A stretch of DNA of 64,000 nucleotides. Source: Maribellus maritimus. Lineage in GTDB: Bacteria > Bacteroidota > Bacteroidia > Bacteroidales > Prolixibacteraceae. Positions within the stretch are counted from its first letter, which is position 1; each line of letters opens with the position of its first letter. The stretch covers positions 62,001-126,000 of the forward strand of contig NZ_JAIKLE010000010.1 of NCBI RefSeq assembly GCF_022267315.1, written 5' to 3'. The notes under the pieces are model-generated. The model searched no databases. It was not told where the DNA came from and worked only from the letters and a program-made list of their open reading frames with translations. Of the stretch, positions 44,845 through 54,027 are shown piece after piece. A program made the translations under genes and the position numbers.

Positions 44845-44861
44845 TAGCCACATTTTAAATT

Positions 44862-46193
44862 ATGCAGCAAAAGAAACTTTATATTGAAACCTATGGTTGT
44901 CAGATGAATGTGGCAGACAGTGAAGTTGTGGCAGCCATTCTTCAAGAAAAAAATTATCACCTGGCGACCGAAATTGAAGAAGCAGACGCCATTTTCTTAA
45001 ATACCTGCTCGGTTCGCGACAACGCAGAACAGCGCATTTGGAACAAACTGGAAAACTACAACAGTCTCCGAAAAAAGAATAAAAACCTGATTGTTGGCGT
45101 TCTGGGATGTATGGCCGAGCGTGTTGGCGAAGATTTTTTAAGCAAAGGCATTGTTGATCTGGTTGCCGGGCCGGATGCCTACCGAGATCTTCCTTTTTTA
45201 ATAGACAAAGTTGAAAATGGAGAGAATGCCGTAAACGTTGAACTTTCAACCAATGAAACCTACGATAAAATTACGCCGGTAAGAATTGGCGACAAAGCAA
45301 TTTCGGGTTTTGTGAGCATTACACGTGGCTGCAATAATTTTTGCACTTACTGTATTGTTCCCTACACCCGCGGACGTGAAAGAAGCCGTAATCCGGAAGA
45401 TATTTTAAATGAAGTTCGCGATCTTTCAGCGAAAAATTACAAGGAAGTTACTTTACTCGGACAAAATGTAAATTCCTACCAATGGTTGCCCGAAGGAGAA
45501 AGAAAACCGGTTAAATTCTGGGATTTGCTGGAAATGGTTGCACAAGTGGATTCGAACATGCGGGTTCGGTTTACAACTTCGCATCCCAAAGATATGTCGG
45601 ATAAAGTGCTGCGAAAAATTGCGGAATATCCAAATATTTGCAAACATATCCACCTGCCGTTTCAATCGGGAAGTTCGCGTATTTTGAAATTGATGAACCG
45701 AAAATATGATCGCGAGTGGTACCTCGACCGGATTAAAGCCATTAAAAGCATTGTTCCCGACTGCGGACTTTCAACCGACGTTTTCACCGGATTTTGTTCG
45801 GAAACGGAAAAAGATCACGCTGAAACTCTTTCGTTGATGGAAGAAGTAAAATTCGACATGGCTTTTATGTTTAAATATTCAGAGCGCCCGGGAACGTATG
45901 CTCACAAACACCTGGAAGACGATATTCCGGAAGAGATAAAAACACGACGATTGAACGAGGTAATTCAGCTTCAAAACCGGATGTCGATGGAGAGTAACCA
46001 AAACGACATTGGCAAAACCATGGAAGTTTTGGTGGAAGGTTTTTCAAAAAAATCGGACGACATGTTGTTTGGAAGAACTTCGCAAAACAAGGTTGCTGTA
46101 TTTCCAAAATACAATTTTAAGAAAGGGGATTTTGTGCAGGTGAAAATTGAAAAATGTACACAAACCACGTTGATTGGTGATATTTCAAAATAA
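44862..46193 (+). CDS. miaB: tRNA-2-methylthio-N6-dimethylallyladenosine synthase MiaB
   Basis: This 443-aa radical SAM methylthiotransferase modifies A37 of tRNAs. The N-terminal UPF0004 domain has cysteines C13, C49 and C83 for the second iron-sulfur cluster. The radical SAM motif RGCNNFCTYC gives C157, C161 and C164. It continues with PYTRGRERSR, LLGQNVNSY, FTTSHPKDMSD and LPFQSGSSRILKLMNRKY, and ends in a TRAM domain (VLVEGFSKKSDDMLFGRTSQN). The product acts in the cytoplasm. Two small genes follow at close spacing. Confidence 0.96.
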   Translation: MQQKKLYIETYGCQMNVADSEVVAAILQEKNYHLATEIEEADAIFLNTCSVRDNAEQRIWNKLENYNSLRKKNKNLIVGVLGCMAERVGEDFLSKGIVDLVAGPDAYRDLPFLIDKVENGENAVNVELSTNETYDKITPVRIGDKAISGFVSITRGCNNFCTYCIVPYTRGRERSRNPEDILNEVRDLSAKNYKEVTLLGQNVNSYQWLPEGERKPVKFWDLLEMVAQVDSNMRVRFTTSHPKDMSDKVLRKIAEYPNICKHIHLPFQSGSSRILKLMNRKYDREWYLDRIKAIKSIVPDCGLSTDVFTGFCSETEKDHAETLSLMEEVKFDMAFMFKYSERPGTYAHKHLEDDIPEEIKTRRLNEVIQLQNRMSMESNQNDIGKTMEVLVEGFSKKSDDMLFGRTSQNKVAVFPKYNFKKGDFVQVKIEKCTQTTLIGDISK

Positions 46194-46199
46194 AATACC

Positions 46200-46550
46200 A
46201 TGGGAAAGTTAGTTGAAGAATTTAATGCTTACCGTTCGAAAATGAACGAAAAGATTCTGGCATCGGACAACAAAGTGATGAAACGAATCTACGGAATTGA
46301 CACACTAACCTACCAGGAAGGTGCGTTAAGTACAAAAGTGAAAGAAATGCTTGGACTGGCCACTTCGATGGTATTGCGCTGTGACGATTGTGTAAAATAC
46401 CATCTTGAAAAATGTTACGAACAAGGGGTCACAACCCATGAAATTTTTGAAGTTTTTTCGGTAGCAAATCTGGTTGGAGGTACCATTGTAATCCCACACA
46501 CACGGAGGGCTGTTGAATACTGGGAAGAACTACACGATGGCAAATACTAA
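46200..46550 (+). CDS. AhpD/carboxymuconolactone decarboxylase-like protein
   Basis: This 116-aa alpha-helical protein of the CMD family has a CxxC redox pair and a histidine, C61-D-D-C64-x3-H68 (MVLRCDDCVKYHLEKC), as in AhpD-type alkylhydroperoxidases. EMLGLATSMVLRCDDC and GVTTHEIFEV are typical. It starts 6 bases after miaB, so it is probably cotranscribed. It may act as a small thiol oxidoreductase, but the reductant and substrate are unknown. Confidence 0.9.
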   Translation: MGKLVEEFNAYRSKMNEKILASDNKVMKRIYGIDTLTYQEGALSTKVKEMLGLATSMVLRCDDCVKYHLEKCYEQGVTTHEIFEVFSVANLVGGTIVIPHTRRAVEYWEELHDGKY

Positions 46551-46597
46551 AACTTTTTGTATCTTAATTGTTATATTACTGAATCAAATGTTTAAAA

Positions 46598-46921
46598 ATG
46601 GATAAAATATTTGCAATTTCATCAGCGGGAAAAACAGAAAAATCCTTTCTTGATTTACGATTTGGGAAATGTGAGAACATTGTTTTTTACAATGCAACGC
46701 AGGATTCTTTTTCTATTATTGAGAATCCCTATAAGAATTCGGATCACAGTGGAATAAAGCTGGTAAAATTTTTACAAAACGAAAAAGTTTCAACGATTAT
46801 TACCGGTGAGGTTGGTCCAATGGTTAGTAATTTGCTCGAGAAAGAAAAACTGCAACTCGTTCTTTTGGATGAAGAAAGAATTAAAATTGAAGAGATAATT
46901 TCACGTATTCAAAAAAAATAA
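46598..46921 (+). CDS. NifX/NifB-like dinitrogenase iron-molybdenum cofactor family protein
   Basis: This 107-aa protein has the DiNase_FeMo-co fold: FAISSAGKTEKSFLDLRFGKCENIVFY, SDHSGIKLVKFLQNEKVSTIITGEVGPMVSNLLE. Stand-alone members are common in anaerobes without nitrogenase and are thought to bind metal clusters. No nif genes lie nearby. It follows the AhpD-like gene by 47 bases and is probably in the miaB transcript. Confidence 0.87.
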   Translation: MDKIFAISSAGKTEKSFLDLRFGKCENIVFYNATQDSFSIIENPYKNSDHSGIKLVKFLQNEKVSTIITGEVGPMVSNLLEKEKLQLVLLDEERIKIEEIISRIQKK

Positions 46922-46946
46922 AAACCCATACATAAAAATACATCCG

Positions 46947-47525
46947 CTAAAATAAATCGGGATTAATAAAAGGAATTAAAGCCAGTTGCACAGCCTGGAT
47001 ATACAGTTGTGTCCGGCTGATTTCATTTTTTGTGAGCAAGCCCACTGCCCCCTGCTTTTGTTTTGAATTCTCTCTGTTAAAAACAACGTCAATTGCTGCT
47101 CCCAACTCTCTTCCGTTTTTTACTAAATTAGCTATCGCAGGAGGCAAAAGAAAAGTTGTCGTTCTGGCTTCACCACTTCCATTTTCCGATAAAACAACAA
47201 TCCAGGCAAATGCGGTTGTGCCTTTCTCCGAGTGCTCGATTCCACCTTCAATTCCAACCCAGAAATTAGCATCAGGAATTTTTTGTTTAGCACCAACAGC
47301 TCGGTTATGAGCCCCAAGTTTTGTTTCCAAATCGCTGACAGGTTGGTCTGGCACTCCTGATCCCACCTTAATACTTTCAACTTCAATCGCCGAATAAAAA
47401 ACTAAAAATCCTTCTTTTACTGCATTAATTTTTACCGGGTTTTCAGAGGCTACAACAATTTTTATTTTTTTTTCGTTTAAACTCATTCGTTTCTTTAGTG
47501 TTATTTGATGATTAAAATGAATCAA
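46947..47525 (-). CDS. Inosine/xanthosine triphosphatase (YjjX/DUF84 family)
   Basis: This protein removes deaminated purine nucleotides from the pool. VVASENPVKINAVKEGFL, SGVPDQPVSDLETKLGAHNRA, FWVGIEGGIE, AFAWIVVL and KQGAVGLLTKNEISRTQLYIQAV match the YjjX family. The frame gives 192 aa, but ATG 47486 (MSLNEKKIKIVVASENP) is the likelier start, giving 179 aa. It is convergent with the NifX-like gene. Confidence 0.9.
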   Translation of the reverse strand: MIHFNHQITLKKRMSLNEKKIKIVVASENPVKINAVKEGFLVFYSAIEVESIKVGSGVPDQPVSDLETKLGAHNRAVGAKQKIPDANFWVGIEGGIEHSEKGTTAFAWIVVLSENGSGEARTTTFLLPPAIANLVKNGRELGAAIDVVFNRENSKQKQGAVGLLTKNEISRTQLYIQAVQLALIPFINPDLF

Positions 47526-47610
47526 AAAAATCAGGGGCTAAAAATATAAATTAGAAATGGGATTGAAGAATAACGCGTCATGAATCGGTGGTATTTACTA
47601 TTTTTGAAAG

Positions 47611-48057
47611 ATGATAATTAGAGAAGCAAAACCAGAGGACATTTTTTCAATTGTCAATTTTCAAATTGCAATGGCGAAAGAAACGGAAGGAATTGAATTG
47701 CACCTCCCGACAGTTGAACTTGGAGTTAAAGCAGTTTTGAACGATGCAAGCAAAGGCAGATATTATGTTACTGAAGTTAATGACGAAATTATTGGATCGC
47801 TCTTAACTACCTATGAATGGAGTGACTGGAGAAATGGAACTGTATTGTGGATTCAGTCGGTTTATATAAAACCCGATTTCAGAAGAAAAGGAGTATACAG
47901 AAATATGTATTCTTATCTTAAACACAAAGTTCTTGAAGACGAAAAGCTTAAAGGAATACGATTGTATGCTGAGAAGTCCAACATCTCTGCACACAAAACA
48001 TATAAAAAACTGGGAATGAACCCGGAGCATTATACAACTTTCGAATGGCTAAAATAA
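47611..48057 (+). CDS. GNAT family N-acetyltransferase
   Basis: This is a 148-aa acetyltransferase. MIIREAKPEDIFSIVNFQ starts the GNAT fold, WIQSVYIKPDFRRKGVYRNMY holds the acetyl-CoA-binding R-x-x-G-x pattern, and LYAEKSNISAHKTYKKLGM is motif B. The acceptor is unknown. A TATTTTTG at 47599-47606 resembles a -7 box, but it is so close to the ATG that it would imply a leaderless message. The next gene begins 15 bases downstream. Confidence 0.9.
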   Translation: MIIREAKPEDIFSIVNFQIAMAKETEGIELHLPTVELGVKAVLNDASKGRYYVTEVNDEIIGSLLTTYEWSDWRNGTVLWIQSVYIKPDFRRKGVYRNMYSYLKHKVLEDEKLKGIRLYAEKSNISAHKTYKKLGMNPEHYTTFEWLK

Positions 48058-48072
48058 AACCATAAAACCATT

Positions 48073-48948
48073 ATGAAATCGTTAACACCGCTTGTAAGGA
48101 ATCAGATTATTAAAGCGCAGCGTGCTGAAATAACTGAATATTACACCTATAAAAAGTTAGCTCAAAAAGCCAAAAACAAATCAAATAGAAAGATTTTAAG
48201 CAAAATTGCTGACGACGAAAAGAGGCACTATGAAATATGGAAAAAATACAGTGGCCGGGAAGTAAGTCCAAGTCGATGGGACATAAGCAAATATTTCTGG
48301 CTTGCGCGTATTTTTGGATTAACATTCGGACTGAAACTGATGGAGCGCGGTGAAGAAAGGGCACAAATCAATTACAAACAGATTGGAAAAGAAATTCCCG
48401 AAGCTATTCAAATAAGCAAAGAAGAAAACGACCACGAAAAGGAACTTATTGCATTAATTGATGAAGACCAGTTAAAATACATCGGCTCAATTGTTTTGGG
48501 ACTAAATGATGCTCTGGTTGAAATTTTGGGAACGTTAGCCGGTTTAACATTTGCTCTTCAGAACAATCGTCTGGTAGCTTTGACGGGAGTTATTGCAGGA
48601 ATTGCAGGAGCTCTTTCAATGGCATCCTCTGAATACCTCTCAAACAAATCGGAAGGAAAAGAAGACGGCGCAGTCAAATCGGCTATCTTTACAGGAATAG
48701 CTTATGTTTTTGCGGTAATTTTCCTGGTGGTTCCCTATTTTATGCTTGACTCACCATTTTTGAGCTTAGCGTGGGCAGTTCTTGATTCTGTTTTTGTAGT
48801 ATTTATTTTTAGTTATTACATTTCGGTGGCCAACGATCAGTCGTTTAAAAAACGTTTTTTAGAAATGATTGTTCTAAGTACAGTGGTTGGTTTAATCTCA
48901 TTTGGATTAGGTTATCTGGCGCGTGTAATTTTTGGAATTGAAGTTTAA
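48073..48948 (+). CDS. Rubrerythrin-VIT1/CCC1 fusion, iron/manganese transporter-like
   Basis: This is a 291-aa two-domain protein. Residues 1-135 form a ferritin-like (rubrerythrin) domain with metal ligands suggested by AEITEYYTYKKLA, DDEKRHYEIW, ERGEERAQINY and EENDHEKEL. Residues 140-291 form a VIT1/CCC1-type transporter with about five helices (LNDALVEILGTLAGLTFAL, GIAGALSMASSEYLSNKSE). Similar fusions (MbfA-like) export iron, with the soluble domain sensing or oxidising it. It is probably in an operon with the GNAT gene and the following AlbA gene. Confidence 0.9.
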   Translation: MKSLTPLVRNQIIKAQRAEITEYYTYKKLAQKAKNKSNRKILSKIADDEKRHYEIWKKYSGREVSPSRWDISKYFWLARIFGLTFGLKLMERGEERAQINYKQIGKEIPEAIQISKEENDHEKELIALIDEDQLKYIGSIVLGLNDALVEILGTLAGLTFALQNNRLVALTGVIAGIAGALSMASSEYLSNKSEGKEDGAVKSAIFTGIAYVFAVIFLVVPYFMLDSPFLSLAWAVLDSVFVVFIFSYYISVANDQSFKKRFLEMIVLSTVVGLISFGLGYLARVIFGIEV

Positions 48949-48953
48949 AAACA

Positions 48954-49616
48954 TTGAGTATTTACTTACATAAATTAATTGAAGAGGGGGAGCATCAGCA
49001 GCAGGATTTTAAATACTGTATTAACGACTCAAAAAAAATTGCAAAATCGCTGGTCGCTTTCGCCAACACCGATGGCGGACGTTTGCTGATTGGTGTAAAA
49101 GACAATGGCAAAATAGCGGGAATACGTACCGATGAAGAATTTTACATGGTGGAAGCGGCGGCTAAAATTTATAGTAATCCAGCCATCAACTTCTCAACCA
49201 AACAATGGCAGGTAGAAGGAAAAACAGTTCTGGAAATTGGCATTGATTCAAGTGAGGACAGACCTCATTTTGCAAAGGATGAAAGTGGAAAATGGCTGGC
49301 CTATGTGCGGATGAAAGACGAAAATGTCCTTGCCCATAAGATACAAATTGAAGTATGGAAAAAACAAAACAGCCTGAAAGGAATTTATTTCACATATTCT
49401 GAAGATGAAAAATTTCTGGTTGAGTATCTTAAAAAGAATGAACAAATAACCTTTTCTAAATTTATGAGACTTGCCCATATTTCAAGGCGAAAAGCAGAAG
49501 AAATTTTAAGCAACTTTGTAGTTATGGATGTAATTCGAATGAATACAAACAGAGAAGGAACTTACTTCTTTCTTAACACGGAAGTTGGAGAAGACAAATT
49601 ACAAAAATTTGAATAA
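48954..49616 (+). CDS. AlbA/Schlafen-type ATP-binding domain protein, TTG start
   Basis: This is a 220-aa protein. The N-terminal AlbA_2 domain has EGEHQQQDFKYCIND, SLVAFANTDGGRLLIGVKDNGKIAGI and a following strand-helix pattern, and the C-terminal part looks like a winged helix (FMRLAHISRRKAEEILSNFV). Such proteins are often annotated as putative transcriptional regulators or nucleic-acid-binding proteins. Translation appears to begin at TTG 48954, 5 bases after the previous stop, since no in-frame ATG precedes the conserved domain. Confidence 0.82.
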   Translation: MSIYLHKLIEEGEHQQQDFKYCINDSKKIAKSLVAFANTDGGRLLIGVKDNGKIAGIRTDEEFYMVEAAAKIYSNPAINFSTKQWQVEGKTVLEIGIDSSEDRPHFAKDESGKWLAYVRMKDENVLAHKIQIEVWKKQNSLKGIYFTYSEDEKFLVEYLKKNEQITFSKFMRLAHISRRKAEEILSNFVVMDVIRMNTNREGTYFFLNTEVGEDKLQKFE

Positions 49617-49918
49617 CTACATCTTTGAAATACAACAAACATCATATATACCTGTGCTCAAAACTTCTGAAAAAAACTTTTTCGCAGGACTATGCGTCCC
49701 GGCAGAATTTCAGAAAATTTTTAGCAGCAAAAACAGCTTTCGTCTGCTTCGTTGAAACAACGTAGTCCCAAATAAATTTATCTAATACGATTTAGCTTAA
49801 AAATACGTATCTTTTCCTCAAAAATTAAAATCAATCTTGAGTTTACAAAATTAGTACAACAAAAAAACATAATCTTTTGGTTTAATGGTGATATTATAAT
49901 TTTTAGTTAAAAAAACTT
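49617..49918. other. Intergenic region before hybrid kinase gene
   Basis: This 302-base AT-rich gap should hold the kinase promoter. I see no exact TAnnTTTG box, RNA gene, ORF or repeat that I can support. Confidence 0.5.
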
Positions 49919-52900
49919 ATGGGAATTCACAACCGTCAGAAAGAATATATTCATTATCAAACATTCAATATTATAATTATCGAACATGACAAAAGCCTCA
50001 ACAATAAAATAAATCACTATTTAACGAACGAAGGTTTTCAAACGGTTGTTACATTTTCCGGTCAAGAAGCATTGTCGGAAATACAGGGAAAAGATAAAGA
50101 AATCCTTCTGCTTGATTTTAACTTGCCAGACTTTTCAGCAGAGTTGTTAATAGAAAAACTGGAAAAAACCCACAAAAAAACTCCCAATTTGATAATGCTC
50201 GCTGCAAAGAACAGCGAAAAAAAAATTGTCAGCATGCTGCGTCTTGGGGCACATGATTATGTTGTAAAAAATTCCAGCTTCCTTCCTATTTTAGTAGAAA
50301 AGCTAAAACGGATTTGCCGCGCCACTGAAAATCAAATAAAACTTAAACAAACTGCAAAAGCATTACAAGAAAGTAAATCCAAATTTCAGCATCTTAACGA
50401 AACTCTTACTCAGGGAGTAATCTATCAGGACAAAACAGGAAAAATTATTTCAGCAAATCCGGCTGCTCAAAAAATATTCGGCATCAGCGAGGAAAAGATG
50501 AAAAGTGCAAATTTGAGAGATATCGACTGGAAAGTTGTCGATGAAGACAAAAACGCTCTCCTTGAAAAAGATTTTCCATCTGCGGTGGTATTTCGAACAG
50601 GTGAAAAAGTTGAAAATGTTTTAATCGGTATAAATAAACCAACTGAAAACAATTATATTTGGACCATAATAAGCTCTGTTCCAAGATTTTCAAAAAACAA
50701 CAAAAAAATCATTGGCGTTTGTTCTACCTTCCTTGAAGTTACCAAGCGGATAGTTGCAGAGGAAAAACTTCAGAAACAGAGTTCTCTGTTAAATAAAACA
50801 GCAGATATTGCCAAGATCGGAGGTTGGGAAGTATACCTCGACACGAGTATTATTGAATGGACAGAGACTACCAGAAAAATTCACGAAGTATCAGATGATT
50901 ACGTACCAACGGTAAACGAAGCACTAGACTTTTTCGAGCCAGAATCACGCGAAACGATAAAAAATGCAGCGAAAAATGCGATTGAGCATGGCAAGATGTA
51001 TAACCTGGAGCTTTTAATGAAAACAGCAAAAGGAAACCTTCGATGGACGAATTCGATAGGTATCCCCCAGATGAAAAATAACAAATGTGTACGTTTTTAC
51101 GGAATTCTTCAGGACATCACAGACAGAAAGCTTGCAGAAGAGAAACAACGGGAACTTGACCGAAAACTTAATAACAGAGAAAAACAGTTAGAAACAACCA
51201 ATCAACAATTAAAAACGGTGATACAGCAATTAGTTCAAAAAGAAAAAGAACTAAACAAAAGCAAAGAAACCGTTGAGAAATACCTTGATTTAGCAGCCGA
51301 AATAGTTTTATCGCTCGATATTGAAGGGAAAATTTTAATGATTAATGAGAGCGGCGAAAAACTTCTGGGCTATGAGAAGGATGAGCTAATAGGAGAAAAC
51401 TGGTTTTCAAAATGTGTACCTCCGAAATCAAAAGAAGAACTGGAAAAAATATTTGAAGACACATTACAAAACAATGCATCAAATAATTCAACTTTCGAAT
51501 CGGAAATAATCACAATAACAGGGGATAAAAAAACTATTCTTTGGCACAACACCGTTTTAACAGCCCCTTCTGGAAAAATAACCGGCACGTTAAGTTCAGG
51601 AGAAGACATTAGTGAAAGGAAAAAACACGAAAGCCACATTTTAACTCTCAACAAACAATTTTTACTCTCACAAAACATTGCGAAACTGGCTTACTGGAAT
51701 GTTGATTTAAAAACGCAAAAAGCACACTGGTCCGACGAAATGTTTAAAATCTACGGAATCCCTATTGAAGAAGGAGAAATAACCTATAAAGAACAAAAAA
51801 AATATGTTCATCCCGAAGATTGGGACCTCTTTCATAATTCAATACAACTTTTAATAAGAAAAAATATAAATTACGACATTCAAGTACGCATAATACGTCG
51901 CGACAACAAAATCGTTTGGACCAGAACAAAAGGTTTTTTAAACAAAAAAGAGAAAGAAGACACAATCGAATTATACGGAGTTGTACAGGATATTACCGAA
52001 TACAAAGAAACAGAGAATGAGTTAATTGAGCAAAAACTTCTTTTTGAAAATATGTTTAACGCGATCGAAGATGCAATTGTAATTACTGACACAGAAAGAA
52101 ACATAGGGCTGGTTAACGAAGGTGTAAAAAAAACATTTGGTTTAACAAAGGACAACATAATAGGAAAAAATGCAAAATTATTTTATGCCAATAATGACAT
52201 ATACAATGATGTGGGATTAAAAACATTTGGAAATAAAGTTCAAAACAAAAAGTACTACTACATTACTAATTATAAAAGCGCAAACAACACCATTTTCCCG
52301 GGAGAAACTTTTGGAACGAAGCTATTTAATGCAAAAGGAGAATGGATTGGAAATCTCGCAATAATACGCAATATTACAGAACGAGTCAAATACATTGAAG
52401 ACTTAAAAAAAGCGAAAGCACTTGCTGAAAGTAAAGAACAAGATTTCAGGTTGTTATTTGAAAATATGCATCAGGGTTTTGCGCTTCATGAGCTAATTTA
52501 TGATGAAAATGGTAAAGCAATCAGTTTTAAATTCGTAAAAGTAAATCCTGCTTACGAAAAGATTACACAAAGGGAATTGGCGAAACATATTGGCAAAGAT
52601 ATTTTTGAAATATTTGGAAAACCCGAAAAAAAATGGATTTCTTTTTTGGATAAAATTTCCAAAACAGGTAAGAATGTACAACAAGAATATTTCGATAAAT
52701 CAATAAATAAATACTATCTGATTAATGCATTTAGCCCAAGGCCTGGTTTTGTAGCTGTCTTACTCGCCGACATAACCTCTGTCAAACTATATGAAAATGA
52801 ACTAATCAAGGCAAAAGAAAAAGCAGAGGGAGCAGACAGGCTCAAATCAGCTTTTCTTGCTAATATGAGCCATGAGATCAGAACGCCTATGAATGGTATC

Positions 52901-53941
52901 CTTGGATTTACAAGTTTATTAAACGAACCCGGATTAACCGGTGAAGAAAAACAACGCTTCATTGATATTATTCTGCAAAGTGGAAATCGTATGCTAAATA
53001 CAATCAATGATTTAATTGACATCTCAAAAATCGAAACAGGACAGGTCGAACTATTTTTAAAGAATGTCAACTTAAAAGAAGAAGTTGAAAATCAATATAA
53101 TTTTTTTACCACTGAAGCAAACAAGAAAGGCTTAACTTTACTCCTGAAGGACAAACTGTCAGAAAAAGAAAAGTATTTCGAAACCGACCTTTCAAAAATA
53201 AGTTCTATTATAATCAACGTTGTAAAAAATGCAATCAAATATACGGACAGAGGATTTATTGAAATTGGATTGGAAAAAAGAAATCACAATCTGATATTTT
53301 ACGTAAAAGACACGGGAATTGGTATTCCGGAAGAAAGACAGTCTGCCATTTTTGATCGTTTTGTTCAAGCCGACATCGGAGATTCCAGAGCTTTTGAAGG
53401 TTCCGGATTGGGGTTATCCATAACAAAGGCTTATGTTGAAATGTTGGGAGGTGAAATACATGTACATTCAAAAATTGGAGTTGGTACACTATTTACAATA
53501 GTACTTCCAGAAATTTCGAAAAAACAGAAAAAAAAGGAAAAAAAGCCGGATAAAACTTCTGCCAATATTAAAGAAAGACTAAAAAAGCTAAATATATTGA
53601 TAGCAGAAGATGATGAAACCAGTTTTCTTCACCTTTCTCTTCTTTTGAAAAATTATGCAAAACAAGTGCACAGAGCAAAAACAGGGTTGGAGGCAGTGAA
53701 TCTCTTCAAAAAAAATTCAGATATTGACCTGATTCTAATGGATATAAAAATGCCTGACATGGATGGTTTTGAAGCCATTAAAAGAATTAGAGAAATAAAT
53801 TCGGATATAGTAATAATTGCCCAAACGGCGTACGCGCTTGAAGGAGACAGGGCAAAAACACTGGAAACCGGATGTAACAGTTATATCTCAAAACCTATAG
53901 ATAAGGATAAACTTATTTCGTTAATAAAAAAACATTTTTAG
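49919..53941 (+). CDS. Hybrid sensor histidine kinase (REC, multiple PAS, HisKA, HATPase, REC)
   Basis: This 1340-aa cytoplasmic protein has no membrane helix. In order it has an N-terminal receiver (about 15-130, phospho-acceptor Asp66 in LLLDFNLP, but Ala where Thr/Ser is usual), about six PAS/PAC units between 140 and 960 (PAC ends such as GILQDITDRK, SSGEDISERK, GVVQDITEYK and IRNITERVKY) and a HisKA box NMSHEIRTPMNG with His985. A HATPase follows (NVVKNAIKY, DTGIGIPEER, GSGLGLSI), and a C-terminal receiver has Asp1275 (ILMDIKMPDMDGF). It is a complex input integrator. No output gene is encoded beside it, so its target is unknown. Confidence 0.93.
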   Translation: MGIHNRQKEYIHYQTFNIIIIEHDKSLNNKINHYLTNEGFQTVVTFSGQEALSEIQGKDKEILLLDFNLPDFSAELLIEKLEKTHKKTPNLIMLAAKNSEKKIVSMLRLGAHDYVVKNSSFLPILVEKLKRICRATENQIKLKQTAKALQESKSKFQHLNETLTQGVIYQDKTGKIISANPAAQKIFGISEEKMKSANLRDIDWKVVDEDKNALLEKDFPSAVVFRTGEKVENVLIGINKPTENNYIWTIISSVPRFSKNNKKIIGVCSTFLEVTKRIVAEEKLQKQSSLLNKTADIAKIGGWEVYLDTSIIEWTETTRKIHEVSDDYVPTVNEALDFFEPESRETIKNAAKNAIEHGKMYNLELLMKTAKGNLRWTNSIGIPQMKNNKCVRFYGILQDITDRKLAEEKQRELDRKLNNREKQLETTNQQLKTVIQQLVQKEKELNKSKETVEKYLDLAAEIVLSLDIEGKILMINESGEKLLGYEKDELIGENWFSKCVPPKSKEELEKIFEDTLQNNASNNSTFESEIITITGDKKTILWHNTVLTAPSGKITGTLSSGEDISERKKHESHILTLNKQFLLSQNIAKLAYWNVDLKTQKAHWSDEMFKIYGIPIEEGEITYKEQKKYVHPEDWDLFHNSIQLLIRKNINYDIQVRIIRRDNKIVWTRTKGFLNKKEKEDTIELYGVVQDITEYKETENELIEQKLLFENMFNAIEDAIVITDTERNIGLVNEGVKKTFGLTKDNIIGKNAKLFYANNDIYNDVGLKTFGNKVQNKKYYYITNYKSANNTIFPGETFGTKLFNAKGEWIGNLAIIRNITERVKYIEDLKKAKALAESKEQDFRLLFENMHQGFALHELIYDENGKAISFKFVKVNPAYEKITQRELAKHIGKDIFEIFGKPEKKWISFLDKISKTGKNVQQEYFDKSINKYYLINAFSPRPGFVAVLLADITSVKLYENELIKAKEKAEGADRLKSAFLANMSHEIRTPMNGILGFTSLLNEPGLTGEEKQRFIDIILQSGNRMLNTINDLIDISKIETGQVELFLKNVNLKEEVENQYNFFTTEANKKGLTLLLKDKLSEKEKYFETDLSKISSIIINVVKNAIKYTDRGFIEIGLEKRNHNLIFYVKDTGIGIPEERQSAIFDRFVQADIGDSRAFEGSGLGLSITKAYVEMLGGEIHVHSKIGVGTLFTIVLPEISKKQKKKEKKPDKTSANIKERLKKLNILIAEDDETSFLHLSLLLKNYAKQVHRAKTGLEAVNLFKKNSDIDLILMDIKMPDMDGFEAIKRIREINSDIVIIAQTAYALEGDRAKTLETGCNSYISKPIDKDKLISLIKKHF

Positions 53942-54027
53942 TCTACTAATTGTATTGTTACTGAAAATTAATTTCTCAAATACTTTTAACTTACTATTTT
54001 TACTAATTCAAAATAAACAGTTAAATT

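Noticed and set aside
46598-46921. Evidence of nitrogen fixation from the NifX-like gene
   Set aside because: Stand-alone members of this family are common in non-diazotrophs and no nifHDK genes are present.
47599-47606. TATTTTTG as the promoter of the GNAT gene
   Set aside because: It ends 4 bases before the ATG, implying a leaderless message, and has no -33 partner; an AT-rich chance match is as likely.
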